Below are positions 28,652-38,062 of a stretch of DNA of 64,000 bases, piece by piece (position 1 is the stretch's first letter; every line of letters starts with the position of its first letter). Below the pieces are notes generated by a model. It searched no databases. It saw nothing but the letters and a program-made list of their open reading frames with translations, and had not been told where the DNA came from. Source of the DNA: CAINVV01 sp031432175 (GTDB lineage: Bacteria; Bacteroidota; Bacteroidia; Bacteroidales; Prolixibacteraceae); the NCBI GenBank assembly GCA_964358545.1, contig CAYHQN010000007.1, positions 1 to 64,000 on the forward strand. Direction: 5' to 3'. A program made the translations under genes and the position numbers.

Positions 28652-29437
28652 ATGAGAGTTGATTTAAAAAATAAGGTAGTAATTATCACAGGTGCAACAT
28701 CCGGTATTGGACGTGGTATGGCGTTCATCTTTGCTGATAACGGGGCGACAGTGGTGATAAACGGTATAGATGAGGAGGGAGGAAACAAGGTTGTGGAGGA
28801 GATCAGGTCCACAGGAGGAAGGGCAATCTTTATTAAAGCCAATGTGGGCGATGCAAATGAAGCCCAGGCATTGGCAGACAAGACTATTGAAGAATTCGGA
28901 AAGATTGATATCCTTATTAACAATGCCGGAATAAATATTGGTTTGAAGGACCGGGGGCCAATCCATGAATTTCCTGATGACATGTGGAAAAAGATCATAA
29001 ATGTTGATCTTGACGGCGTCTACTATTGCAGCAAAGCAGTACTTCCTAATATGATTAAAAATGGTTACGGAAAAATAATCAACATCAGTTCAATCGTAGG
29101 AGTGGTTCCAATGAGAAATCAATGTGCCTTCGCCGCCGCAAAAGCAGGAGTTATACACCTTACAAAAGCAATGGCAATTGAATTGGCCTCGTCTGGGGTA
29201 AATGTGAATGTTATATGTCCAGGTTCTATTCAAGGTCCCATAATGATAGAATCCGGAATGTACGCTGACAACAGGTTTGAAAGCATAATGTCGCATATTC
29301 CCATGAAAAAACCCGGAACACCCCAGGATATCGGATATGCAGCTCTTTATCTTGCGTCAGATCAGGCGAACTATGTAACCGGCGCTGTGCATATCGTTGA
29401 CGGGGGCTGGACCTGCGGATTTGGAAGAGATTGGTAA
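28652..29437 (+). CDS. SDR family protein 3, catalytic Tyr replaced by Phe
   Basis: SDR fold of 261 residues with a normal glycine motif (TGATSGIG), NNAG, and a Ser in NISSIVG. At the usual Tyr of YxxxK the sequence reads FAAAK: F160 (codon ttc at 29129-29131) and K164. The spacing of 12 residues from the serine is exactly that of the intact SDRs in this operon, so the substitution is real in this read. Loss of the tyrosine hydroxyl normally abolishes or changes hydride-transfer chemistry, so the protein may bind rather than oxidise, or use another acid. It stands between the E2 and the second cupin. Confidence 0.8.
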   Translation: MRVDLKNKVVIITGATSGIGRGMAFIFADNGATVVINGIDEEGGNKVVEEIRSTGGRAIFIKANVGDANEAQALADKTIEEFGKIDILINNAGINIGLKDRGPIHEFPDDMWKKIINVDLDGVYYCSKAVLPNMIKNGYGKIINISSIVGVVPMRNQCAFAAAKAGVIHLTKAMAIELASSGVNVNVICPGSIQGPIMIESGMYADNRFESIMSHIPMKKPGTPQDIGYAALYLASDQANYVTGAVHIVDGGWTCGFGRDW

Positions 29438-29487
29438 AAATGAGATCTTATTCTGAAAATATTATTTAAATAATAAAGAGATATAAT

Positions 29488-29898
29488 ATGGGCAAAGGTA
29501 AAGTTATAAATTCATGGGAGGTAAAGTCTTTTGTTGTTGACAATACCTATTCTTCAAAGATGCTTATGGATAATATTGTTGCAGGAGGGAAGTCCATCCA
29601 CATCAATGAAGGTACTTTAAAAGCAGGATGCAGTACACCAGGCGGAACACATAATGCAACAGAAATTTACTACACAGTAAAGGGTGAGGCAGTTCTTCAT
29701 CTTGGGGACGAATTAATCGACCTCAAATCTGGCAGCTTGGTGTATATACCGGCAGGAGTTTTCCACGCACTTGATAATAAGAGCCAGGTTGAAGACTTTG
29801 TATTATTGACCTTCTGGGAAGATGCAAATGATAATGAACTATATCATGAACGAATAAAAGCGTGGGGGAAATCTTTTAAAACAATCAACGAAGATTAG
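29488..29898 (+). CDS. Cupin-domain protein 2
   Basis: Cupin of 136 residues, a distant relative of the cupin at 26903. Motif 1 spans GCSTPGGTHNATEIYYTVKG (His and Glu present, second His missing or shifted) and motif 2 is LVYIPAGVFHALDN. It precedes a RhaT-type transporter by 12 bases. The family covers sugar isomerases and many unknown proteins; metal binding is likely but activity is unknown. Confidence 0.65.
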   Translation: MGKGKVINSWEVKSFVVDNTYSSKMLMDNIVAGGKSIHINEGTLKAGCSTPGGTHNATEIYYTVKGEAVLHLGDELIDLKSGSLVYIPAGVFHALDNKSQVEDFVLLTFWEDANDNELYHERIKAWGKSFKTINED

Positions 29899-29910
29899 CA
29901 AAATAAAAAA

Positions 29911-30957
29911 ATGGAAATAATTATCGGATTAATTTTTGTCACACTTGCCGGGTTTGGCACAGGTGCAGCTGCCTGGCCCATGAAGATCATTAAAAATATT
30001 CACTTTGAACAATATGTGTTTTATAATATTCTTTTTGGCATTGTGATATATCCATGGATCATCGTTTTAATAAATGTTCCGGATCCCATTCTTTTAATTA
30101 AAACTGTTGGGTTTAAACCATTACTTATATCCAATCTGTTAACGATGGCCTGGGGTGTTGCAAATTTATTGTATATGATTTGCGTTATTAGAATAGGGGC
30201 AGCACTCACAGGAGCTATTTTGTCTGCACTTGGAATGTCAGTCGGAGTTATTGTCCCACTTGTGTTAAAAGGTAGCGGACTATTTATCAATGCTCCAAAC
30301 CTGATTTCGGTACCAGGTATTATCATTCTAATTGGGTTATTTGTAATCATTGTTGGGGTGACATTGGTAAGTATTGCAGGATTTGGCCGGGAAAAGATAT
30401 TAGGAAGTCAAAGTAAGCAGATAAAAAAAGAACAGGCATCAGGAAATTTCCGGCAAGGATTACTACTGGTAATAGTCGCTGGAATTCTCTCTTGCGGTCT
30501 GGGACTTGCATTTGTTTATAGTCAGGGACCAATTATTGAGGCTGTAAAGCAACAGGGAGTTGGTGAGATAACAGCAAATTTTACTGTTTGGGCATTGGTT
30601 AGTTTGGGGGGTGTTTTAATTAACCTCATGTATGCTGCCTTTATGATGACAAAGAAAAAGACATGGAATCTGCTTTTCGCCCGAAAGGATGAATTTTTAT
30701 ACGGAGCCATAATAGGTATTCAATTTATTGTTTCAATCATACTGATGGGCAGAGGAATGGTGTTACTGGGTATTCTTGGCGCATCTGTTGGTTATGGAAT
30801 CCAACAGTCAATGCAGGTTGTTGGTAACCAGGTTGTAGGATTTGTGAGCGGAGAATGGAAAGGAGTAAAAGGCAAGCCAAGAAAGACAATGTATCTCGCG
30901 TTAGGCGTTATACTGATTGCCGTGATTATCCTCGCATATAGTAATACAACTGTGTAA
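29911..30957 (+). CDS. RhaT-family (L-rhamnose/proton symporter-like) transporter 1
   Basis: Integral membrane protein of 348 residues with about ten hydrophobic segments, in the drug/metabolite transporter superfamily. The start (EIIIGLIFVTLAGFGTGAAA) and GLGLAFVYSQGPIIEAVKQQG, together with SGEWKGVKGKP near the end, resemble the RhaT family of L-rhamnose/H+ symporters. A RhaT-type carrier fits uptake of 6-deoxyhexoses such as L-fucose or L-rhamnose, or of their acids. A second homologue closes the operon at 39756. Confidence 0.8.
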   Translation: MEIIIGLIFVTLAGFGTGAAAWPMKIIKNIHFEQYVFYNILFGIVIYPWIIVLINVPDPILLIKTVGFKPLLISNLLTMAWGVANLLYMICVIRIGAALTGAILSALGMSVGVIVPLVLKGSGLFINAPNLISVPGIIILIGLFVIIVGVTLVSIAGFGREKILGSQSKQIKKEQASGNFRQGLLLVIVAGILSCGLGLAFVYSQGPIIEAVKQQGVGEITANFTVWALVSLGGVLINLMYAAFMMTKKKTWNLLFARKDEFLYGAIIGIQFIVSIILMGRGMVLLGILGASVGYGIQQSMQVVGNQVVGFVSGEWKGVKGKPRKTMYLALGVILIAVIILAYSNTTV

Positions 30958-30989
30958 CAGATACTTATTTGAAATTTTAAATTAATAAA

Positions 30990-31703
30990 ATGGTATTTTC
31001 AGAATTTGAAAAAAAGGTAGTTCTTATTACTGGAGCTGCAGGAGGCATTGGAAGAGCACTTTGTGATAAGTTTTCAGAATACAATGCAATTGTATATCAG
31101 ACAGATATTACAAAGATTGACCATCCAAATTTTATTCAGGGAGACATCTCTGATCAGGAATTCATCAATTGTCTTGTTAATCAAATAATTGAGAAAGAAA
31201 GTAGAATTGACATCCTGGTCAACAATGCAGGGATTTGTCCAAGAACAGCCTTGTTAGACATCACTTATGATGAATGGAGAAAAGTAATGGATGTAAATTT
31301 GACTTCCGTATTTTATTTAAGTCAGGCTGTATTAAAGATAATGATCAAAAACAGATCCGGTACAATCGTTAATCTTGCTTCAGTGGCAGGACAGGTTGGT
31401 GGAATTACTGTTGGGGCCCATTACAGCGCCAGCAAGGCTGGCATAGAATGTCTCACAAAATCGTTTGCTAAAAGTGGAGCTCAATATGGAATCCGGGTTA
31501 ATGCAGTTGCACCTGGAGTAATAGATACAGCAATTCACAAAGAATCAACGCCTGAGCAAATAGGACAATATATACAATCAATTCCATTGGGAAGAATGGG
31601 TACTCCCGAAGAAGTCGCAAATATTATTTTAGTATTGGCATCGGATTTAGCTTCTTATTTAACGGGGATTACAATTGGTATTAACGGGGGACAGAGAATG
31701 TAA
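30990..31703 (+). CDS. SDR family NAD(P)-dependent oxidoreductase 4
   Basis: Compact SDR of 237 residues. TGAAGGIG is the cofactor motif, NNAG is present, ASVAGQ carries the Ser and YSASK the Tyr/Lys. An acidic residue after strand 2 (QTDITK) suggests NAD. It starts the second half of the operon, directly before the LarA-like gene, and may oxidise the hydroxy acid that gene produces. Specificity is unknown. Confidence 0.85.
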   Translation: MVFSEFEKKVVLITGAAGGIGRALCDKFSEYNAIVYQTDITKIDHPNFIQGDISDQEFINCLVNQIIEKESRIDILVNNAGICPRTALLDITYDEWRKVMDVNLTSVFYLSQAVLKIMIKNRSGTIVNLASVAGQVGGITVGAHYSASKAGIECLTKSFAKSGAQYGIRVNAVAPGVIDTAIHKESTPEQIGQYIQSIPLGRMGTPEEVANIILVLASDLASYLTGITIGINGGQRM

Positions 31704-31751
31704 TGCTTATGATTATTCGATTGATTAACAAAATCTTAGAAAATATTTAAA

Positions 31752-33035
31752 ATGATATTTTTTTCTGAAGGAGCAGCACATTTGACGATTGATAGAGATC
31801 GTATATCAGAGCTGATAGATACAATGCTGGAGAAGCTTGGAAATTTAGGCAGGGTATTGATCCTCCCCCCTGATTTCACCCGTTACCATTCGTATGCAGG
31901 CGAAATAACAGGCATGTTATATGATAAATTAAAGAACAGCTCCTATATCGAGATTATGCCAACTCTTGGTACTCATCTTCCACTTTCAGATTATGAATTA
32001 GACACGATGTATCTGGGAATACCACATGAAATTTTCAAAAGACATGATTGGAAGAATGACATCGTCAGAATTGGAACAATTCCCTCTGGGATTATTAAAG
32101 AAATTACAGAAGGACTAGTCGATTTTCCTGTTCATTGCGAGGTTAATAAAACTTTGGTTGAAGGCAGGTGGGATCAGATTATATCTGTTGGTCAATTGGT
32201 TCCGCATGAGCTGGTTGGAGTTGCGAACTTTAACAAAAACATATTTATAGGCGTTGGAGGGAAAGATATAATCGATAAAACCCACTTTATAGGGGCCCTG
32301 TATGGCCTGGAAAAATTGATGGGACATATTAGCTCGCCTGTGAGAAAAGTTTTGAATTATATGGGGGATAATTTTACAAATCAATTACCAATCTCATATA
32401 TATTGACTGTTAGAGGTGTTGATGAGAATGAACAAATAGTTACTAGGGGAATATTTGCCGGAAATGATGAAGAATGCTATCTCCGGGGGGCTGCTTTATG
32501 TCAGGAAGTTAACATAAAATTACAAAAAAAAGAGTATAAAAAAGTAATAGCATACCTTGATCCGGACGAATTTAAGTCAACATGGGTTGGGAACAAAGCC
32601 ATATTCAGAACCAGAATGGTTGTTGCCGATGGAGGTGAATTAATTATTCTTTGTCCCGGCATCAATACTTTTGGAGAAGATCCTGTAAATGATCAGATTA
32701 TTCGAAAATATGGATATCAAACCACTGAAAAGTTGCTTAAATCAATAGGTGAAAATATTGATCTGGCCAATAATCTGACACCTGTTTCACATCTTATTAT
32801 CAGCTCACCTGAAAAAAGATTTAAAGTAATCTACGGAGTGAAAAAAATATCACAAAAAGACATTGAATCAGTTAACTGCAATTTTGCCGATTATGATGAA
32901 ATGGCAAAAAAATATAATCCATCTACCTTAAAAGAAGGAGAAAATATTTTGCCGGACGGAGAAGAAATTTTTTATGTATCAAACCCGGCTCAAGGTTTAT
33001 GGGCTGAAATAAATAGATTTAAACAAAATGATTAA
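31752..33035 (+). CDS. LarA-family (DUF2088) nickel-pincer racemase/epimerase-like protein
   Basis: Protein of 427 residues resembling lactate racemase LarA and its relatives, which use a nickel-pincer nucleotide to invert the carbon next to a carboxylate. Recognisable segments are LPPDFTRYHSYAGE (the PDxTR-type motif with the catalytic Asp region), PTLGTHLPLSDYE (the GTHxP motif) and GVGGKDIIDKTHF (region of the pincer-bearing lysine). The family includes racemases of lactate and malate and a D-gluconate 2-epimerase, so C2 epimerisation of a sugar acid is plausible here. The cofactor genes larB, larC and larE are not in this window. It overlaps the next gene by eight bases. Confidence 0.72.
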   Translation: MIFFSEGAAHLTIDRDRISELIDTMLEKLGNLGRVLILPPDFTRYHSYAGEITGMLYDKLKNSSYIEIMPTLGTHLPLSDYELDTMYLGIPHEIFKRHDWKNDIVRIGTIPSGIIKEITEGLVDFPVHCEVNKTLVEGRWDQIISVGQLVPHELVGVANFNKNIFIGVGGKDIIDKTHFIGALYGLEKLMGHISSPVRKVLNYMGDNFTNQLPISYILTVRGVDENEQIVTRGIFAGNDEECYLRGAALCQEVNIKLQKKEYKKVIAYLDPDEFKSTWVGNKAIFRTRMVVADGGELIILCPGINTFGEDPVNDQIIRKYGYQTTEKLLKSIGENIDLANNLTPVSHLIISSPEKRFKVIYGVKKISQKDIESVNCNFADYDEMAKKYNPSTLKEGENILPDGEEIFYVSNPAQGLWAEINRFKQND

Positions 33036-33456
33036 TGGCCTTGAACATGTAGGATTAAGTGTTTCAAATCTGGATAGATCGATTGATTTTTATTGTAAAA
33101 ATATACAATGTGAAGTAATTCGGATTATTGAAGCAAATACTAATCCTCTTTTGGGAAAAGTGGTTGGCATGCCTGGCTGTGTTGCCCGAATAGCGCATTT
33201 GAAGTCAGGGTCGAATATGCTTGAACTGTTTGAATACACTTCACCGAATGGGGAAAAAATACCGGAGGATTTTAAACAAGCTGATAATGGGTTTGTTCAT
33301 GCCGGTTTTAGTTCTTCAGATGTTAGAAATGATTATTTGAAGTTAAAACAAGATGGTGTTGTTTTTATTAGCGAACCTGTAGAATTCAGAAAAGATGTCT
33401 GGATTTGTTATTTCTATGGACCGGATCGGGAAGTTTGCGAGTTGAGAGAGAGTTAA
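33028..33456 (+). CDS. VOC/glyoxalase superfamily protein
   Basis: Protein of 142 residues with two beta-alpha-beta-beta-beta modules. Likely metal ligands are His in LEHVGLSV, Glu in MLELFEY, His in FVHAGFSS and Glu in REVCELRE, the standard VOC spacing. Its start overlaps the LarA-like gene (translational coupling). VOC enzymes include glyoxalase I, epimerases such as methylmalonyl-CoA epimerase, and dioxygenases. In this operon an epimerase or isomerase acting on a keto acid is a reasonable but unproven guess. Confidence 0.72.
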   Translation: MINGLEHVGLSVSNLDRSIDFYCKNIQCEVIRIIEANTNPLLGKVVGMPGCVARIAHLKSGSNMLELFEYTSPNGEKIPEDFKQADNGFVHAGFSSSDVRNDYLKLKQDGVVFISEPVEFRKDVWICYFYGPDREVCELRES

Positions 33457-33479
33457 ATTTGATAAATAAGAGAGGATTT

Positions 33480-35654
33480 ATGAAAAAATTCGAAATGAAT
33501 TATGATTTTAAAGGATACAAATGGGAAAGTGAAAATATAGATCTGAAATCGATAGACAAGATAAAATTTGCGCGTATTCTTTTTGATGTATTCGTGATCA
33601 ATGAATTTGAAACAGAGTTACTAAAATTAAAAAATGATGATTGCATTTGGGGACCAGTTCATACCAGTATTGGACAAGAGGCAATAGCAGCTGCAAGTGT
33701 CGCAGCATTAAAAACTTCGGATAAATTTTTTGGTACACATCGTTCCCACCATCAGTTTTTATCAAAAGTACTACAATATTATGTACCTGAAACCTGGAAT
33801 CCAGTCTTGGAAAAATTACCGAATGAAGCGGAAACAGTTGTTAGAAAAACTCTTGCAGAGATCATGGGGCTTGCCGATGGCTACTGCGGTGGGAGAGGGG
33901 GTTCCATGCACTTACGGGATAAAGAAGCAGGATTTTTGGGTTCAAATGCTATTGTTGCAGGAGGAATACCACTTGCAACAGGGGCTGCATTCATGGAAAA
34001 ATATAGTAATTCAGGTAATGTAGTGGTCTGTTTTTTTGGGGATGGAGCCATCAATCAGGGGGCATTTCATGAAGCTTGTAATCTCGCCGGACTTTGGAAA
34101 TTGCCGATCATTTTTTTCCTTGAAAACAATGAATATGCAGTTGCTACAAAAGTCGATAATTCGTGTGCTGTATCAGAATTATCCGTTCGTGCATCTTCCT
34201 ATGGCATGGATGCGCACATTGTGGATGGTAATGACGCACTTGCAATATACCAGCTAATGAACTCTGTTAGCAATGATATCAGGAAAAACAGCCGACCTTG
34301 TTTTGTTGAAGCCAAATGCTATAGGCGCTTTCATCATGCAGGAGATCTGCCAGGCAGCGCTTTCAAATATAGGTCGAAAGAAGAAGAAGACAACTGGATG
34401 AAAAAGGAGGTTGTACTGAATTTACCTGCTAATCTGATAAAAAATGGTGTTTTTTCGAGGGCGGAAACTGAGCATGTAAAAGACATTGCATTCCAGGCAG
34501 TTAAGAATGCTGTCGATTATTATACTGAAGGTAGTGAAAAGAAAATAGTCAAAGCCGGAATGTTCCCACTCCCTGAATCTGCTTCGATTGGAGTTAAAAG
34601 CGATGGCAGTGAGTTCAAACACATAAAATTCAGTGAAAGAGAAAATTATGTTACTCTAAAAGAGCAAAAATATTCTGATGCTATCTCTTCTGCAACCGGC
34701 AGATGGCTTGAAAAAGATGAAGGGACAATTGTTTTGGGAGAAGAAGTTGCAAATTTTGGGGGAGGCGCTTACGGTGCAACCAAAGGATTACCGGATAAAT
34801 ATCCATCCAGGGTACTGAATACACCTATTTCTGAAGCTGGTTTCACAGGATTGGGCCTGGGAGCTGCAATGTCAGGTATGCGGCCGGTGATAGAAATAAT
34901 GTTCCCTGATTTCTCATTGGTTGCAGCTGATCAAATTTTTAATCAGATAGGAAAGGCCCGTCATATGTATGGTAATACAACTGACATCCCTTTGGTATTA
35001 AGAATTCGCATAGCTGTCGGCTGCGGTTATGGTGGGCAGCATTCAATGGATCCTGTGGGATTATATGCGCTGTTTAGCGGTTGGCGCATTGTTGCTCCAT
35101 CCAATGCGTTTGACTATATCGGCTTATTTAATACAGCTATGCAATCGAACGATCCTGTCGTTATTATTGAGCACCATCAGTTATATCCACTAAAATTTCC
35201 TGTTCCGGAAAATGAGCTTGATTATTTTATACCTTTTGGCAAAGCGAGGATAGTTTCAACAGGCAAAGATGCAACGCTGATAACATACGGAGTAATGGCC
35301 TATCGGTGTGAACAATTAATTTCGAATTTTATAGAAAAAGGAATTTCAGTCGAAATTATTGATTTACGTACCATTGATTTGCCCGGGCTGGATTTTGAGA
35401 CTGTCGGCGAATCCCTGAAAAAAACCGGTGTGGCAATAGTAGTTGAAGAAGCTCCTGCAAACCATTCTATTGGATCAAAAATAGCTGCAGAACTCACAGA
35501 AAGGTACTTTGATTATCTGGATAGTCCTGTAATGCGTTTAACTTCTTTGGATGTTCCCAATTCAGTTTCCAAAGTGTTGGAAAAAGCAGCTATGATTGAT
35601 GATGAAACCATTATTAGAAATACTGTCTTAGCTGCCAAACGACAATGGAAATAG
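33480..35654 (+). CDS. Fused E1 alpha-beta dehydrogenase component (thiamine-dependent)
   Basis: Single 724-residue chain with the alpha part (about 1-360: TSIGQEAIAAA, THRSHHQFLSKV, GRGGSMHLRD, GDGAINQGAFHEACNLAG, LENN) followed by the beta part (about 400-724: LGEEVANFGGGAYGATKG, TPISEAG, GGQHSMDP). GDG is intact here, unlike the split alpha subunit. I start it at 33480, where an AGAGAGG ribosome-binding site precedes ATG; an in-frame ATG at 33405 would overlap the VOC gene and lacks a good site. Fused E1 proteins of this type occur in Bacteroidota and others. No second E2 follows, so it must share the E2 at 27344 or use another acceptor. Confidence 0.87.
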   Translation: MKKFEMNYDFKGYKWESENIDLKSIDKIKFARILFDVFVINEFETELLKLKNDDCIWGPVHTSIGQEAIAAASVAALKTSDKFFGTHRSHHQFLSKVLQYYVPETWNPVLEKLPNEAETVVRKTLAEIMGLADGYCGGRGGSMHLRDKEAGFLGSNAIVAGGIPLATGAAFMEKYSNSGNVVVCFFGDGAINQGAFHEACNLAGLWKLPIIFFLENNEYAVATKVDNSCAVSELSVRASSYGMDAHIVDGNDALAIYQLMNSVSNDIRKNSRPCFVEAKCYRRFHHAGDLPGSAFKYRSKEEEDNWMKKEVVLNLPANLIKNGVFSRAETEHVKDIAFQAVKNAVDYYTEGSEKKIVKAGMFPLPESASIGVKSDGSEFKHIKFSERENYVTLKEQKYSDAISSATGRWLEKDEGTIVLGEEVANFGGGAYGATKGLPDKYPSRVLNTPISEAGFTGLGLGAAMSGMRPVIEIMFPDFSLVAADQIFNQIGKARHMYGNTTDIPLVLRIRIAVGCGYGGQHSMDPVGLYALFSGWRIVAPSNAFDYIGLFNTAMQSNDPVVIIEHHQLYPLKFPVPENELDYFIPFGKARIVSTGKDATLITYGVMAYRCEQLISNFIEKGISVEIIDLRTIDLPGLDFETVGESLKKTGVAIVVEEAPANHSIGSKIAAELTERYFDYLDSPVMRLTSLDVPNSVSKVLEKAAMIDDETIIRNTVLAAKRQWK

Positions 35655-35713
35655 AATTTTCAATTCAAAAAAAATATCAGCCAAAGACTTTTTTGGTACA
35701 ATAAACAAAAAAT

Positions 35714-37174
35714 ATGAACGAATTAAAGACTTTCAAAAATTACATCAATGGACAATGGCTTGATGCCAGTACACTTGCTACTTTTGAACAAAGAAATCCT
35801 TCCATGTTATATGAAGTAACTGGATTATTTCCACTTTCATCAAAAGAAGATACCATTCTTGCAATTGAAGCAGCTCAATCTGCCTTTACAGAGTGGAAGA
35901 CCCTTTCACCCTTTGTCAGGGCTAAATATCTCAAAAAAGTTCTTGCCTTGATGATCGAAAGAAGAGAAGATATCGCCGGAATCATTACCCTGGAAAACGG
36001 GAAAATAGTATCTGATTCGTTGGGTGAGATTGATTCAGCTATTGCTGAAATGGAATTTCAAATAAATGAAGGATTACGCTTGTTTGGAGAGACTGTTCCA
36101 GTTAGTATTGACGGTGTATTCGCATACACGGTCAAAGAACCGTTGGGGGTAGTAAGTGTCATTAGTCCCTGGAATTTTCCTTTTAACGTTCCGGTTCGAA
36201 AGATTATCCCGGCTTTAATGGCCGGTAATACCTGTGTTTTTAAACCTGCCAGTTTAACGCCTCAAACCGGTTATATGTTTACTAAATTATTTGATGATGG
36301 AGGTGCCCCTGCCGGTGTATTAAATATGATTACTGGCTCGGGTAGTGTCGTAGGCAATATCCTGGTTACAGACCCCAGAATAAAAGCAATTTCATTTACC
36401 GGATCGACAGAAGTGGGAATGGGCATCCATCAAAAGGCCGCTGTTAATGCCACTCGCACGCAACTTGAACTGGGAGGGAAAAATGCCACGGTTATTCTAG
36501 AAGATGCAGATATCGACTTGGCAGTAAAAGCTGTTACAAGGGCAGCATTTGCCTGTTCCGGACAATGGTGTACCTCAACAAGCCGGGCTATTGTAGTTAA
36601 AAAAGTAGCACAAGAGTTTACCGAGAAACTTGTTAAAGCGACAAACGCGATAATTGTTGGAGATGGTTTCGATCAGAAAGCAGGGATGGGCCCTGTTTGC
36701 GGTACCGACCAGTTTGAAAACATTAAGAAGTATATTGAAATTGGCAAAAAGGAGGGGGCAATCCTTTTAACAGGAGGGAATGTGGTTAAAAATAGTCATT
36801 TTAAGGAGGGTTGTTTTATTGAACCTACCATATTTGGCGGTGTGAAACCTGACATGAAAATAGCGCAGGAAGAAATTTTCGGACCCGTACTGTCAGTCAT
36901 TACCGTTGAAAATCTTGAAGAAGCAATAAAAGTTTCCAACGACATAATATTTGGATTAAGCTCATCCATATTCACCAATAATCTTGAACATGCCATGACT
37001 TTTGTTAAACAAACAGAAGTGGGATTTACCCATGTGAATTTGATGACTTCGTTAAAAGAACCTCAACTTCCATTTGGTGGAATTAAAGAATCGGGTGTAG
37101 GTACGCCTGAAGCAGGAAAAACCGGTATTGAATTCTTTATAAAATACAAAACAGTTTACATGAAATATTCATAA
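35714..37174 (+). CDS. NAD(P)-dependent aldehyde dehydrogenase
   Basis: ALDH superfamily enzyme of 486 residues. The active-site cysteine is C286 in SGQWCTSTSR and the general base E252 in LELGGKNATV; SPWNFPFNVPVRKIIPAL and FTGSTEVG mark the cofactor site. The pattern is close to succinate-semialdehyde, aldehyde and alpha-ketoglutarate-semialdehyde dehydrogenases. It directly follows the fused E1, so it could oxidise the aldehyde product of acyloin cleavage, or L-lactaldehyde if a classical fucose route is used. Confidence 0.9.
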   Translation: MNELKTFKNYINGQWLDASTLATFEQRNPSMLYEVTGLFPLSSKEDTILAIEAAQSAFTEWKTLSPFVRAKYLKKVLALMIERREDIAGIITLENGKIVSDSLGEIDSAIAEMEFQINEGLRLFGETVPVSIDGVFAYTVKEPLGVVSVISPWNFPFNVPVRKIIPALMAGNTCVFKPASLTPQTGYMFTKLFDDGGAPAGVLNMITGSGSVVGNILVTDPRIKAISFTGSTEVGMGIHQKAAVNATRTQLELGGKNATVILEDADIDLAVKAVTRAAFACSGQWCTSTSRAIVVKKVAQEFTEKLVKATNAIIVGDGFDQKAGMGPVCGTDQFENIKKYIEIGKKEGAILLTGGNVVKNSHFKEGCFIEPTIFGGVKPDMKIAQEEIFGPVLSVITVENLEEAIKVSNDIIFGLSSSIFTNNLEHAMTFVKQTEVGFTHVNLMTSLKEPQLPFGGIKESGVGTPEAGKTGIEFFIKYKTVYMKYS

Positions 37175-37282
37175 TTTTTCACTTCAGTTTAAGTCTTCAT
37201 ATAAATCGATAAACTAGAAACAGACCAAAACGGATGAAAATAAAGCATGCGAGTTACCTATTAAGAAACTAATTATTACAAA

Positions 37283-38044
37283 ATGAAGCTAAAAAACAAA
37301 GTTGCAATTATTACAGGTTCAGCAAAAGGTATTGGTAAGGGATGTGCCCTCGTATTTGCTAAAGAAGGCGCAAAAGTCGTCATTGTGGATTTAGACGAGA
37401 AATCAGGTGAACAAACAGTCAAAGAGATATCAGAAAAAAATGGTACATCAATTTTTATTAAAACTGATCTAACGAAAGTAGCTGATGTTCAATCCATGAT
37501 TTCAAGTGTTATCCGTACTTATGGTCAAATCGATATTATGTTCAATAATGCAGGATATCATATCTCAAAGAATGTCGAATTGACCTCAGAAGACGAATGG
37601 GATTTTATCATTAACACCAATTTAAAAAGTGTTTTTTTATGCTGCAAATATTCAATTCCATACCTCAGAAAAACCAAAGGTTGTATCATAAACATGAGTT
37701 CTATGGTAGGGCTGATCGGACAATCCAATGCAGGGGCATATTCTGCTTCTAAAGGTGGAATAGTAGCCATGACAAAAGGCATGTCATTAGATTTTGCAAA
37801 GGATGGAATAAGGGTAAATTGTATATGTCCGGGGTGGGTAAATACACCTTTGGTGGAAGATTGGTTCGGCCAGCAAAAGGATCCTCAAAAGGCAAAAGAA
37901 TACATTTATAGTGTTCATCCTCTTAATCGGATTGCGTCTTCCGAAGAGATTGGGAATGCTGCTGCATTTTTAGCTTCATCCGAAGCATCATTTATTACAG
38001 GGGTTGCTTTGCCAGTTGATGGAGCGGTTAGTCTGGGTTATTAA
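37283..38044 (+). CDS. SDR family NAD(P)-dependent oxidoreductase 5
   Basis: Classical SDR of 253 residues: TGSAKGIG, NNAG, SSMVG and YSASK all intact. VDLDEKSG after strand 2 (Asp) indicates NAD preference. The sequence resembles sugar dehydrogenases and L-fucose/2-keto-3-deoxy-L-fuconate dehydrogenases in general layout. It precedes two lactonase-like hydrolases, so the step aldose to lactone is the natural assignment for this copy, by context only. Confidence 0.85.
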   Translation: MKLKNKVAIITGSAKGIGKGCALVFAKEGAKVVIVDLDEKSGEQTVKEISEKNGTSIFIKTDLTKVADVQSMISSVIRTYGQIDIMFNNAGYHISKNVELTSEDEWDFIINTNLKSVFLCCKYSIPYLRKTKGCIINMSSMVGLIGQSNAGAYSASKGGIVAMTKGMSLDFAKDGIRVNCICPGWVNTPLVEDWFGQQKDPQKAKEYIYSVHPLNRIASSEEIGNAAAFLASSEASFITGVALPVDGAVSLGY

Positions 38045-38062
38045 ATTCAAACTTAAAACAAA

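Noticed and set aside
33405..33479. Earlier start of the fused E1
   Set aside because: It lies inside the VOC gene, and the ATG at 33480 has a better ribosome-binding site and a natural N terminus.
23130..38044. Classical L-fucose pathway as explanation of the operon
   Set aside because: Not fully excluded, but the dehydratase and the final aldolase or hydrolase of that route are not found among the 20 genes, whereas a complete acetoin-type E1/E2 set is.
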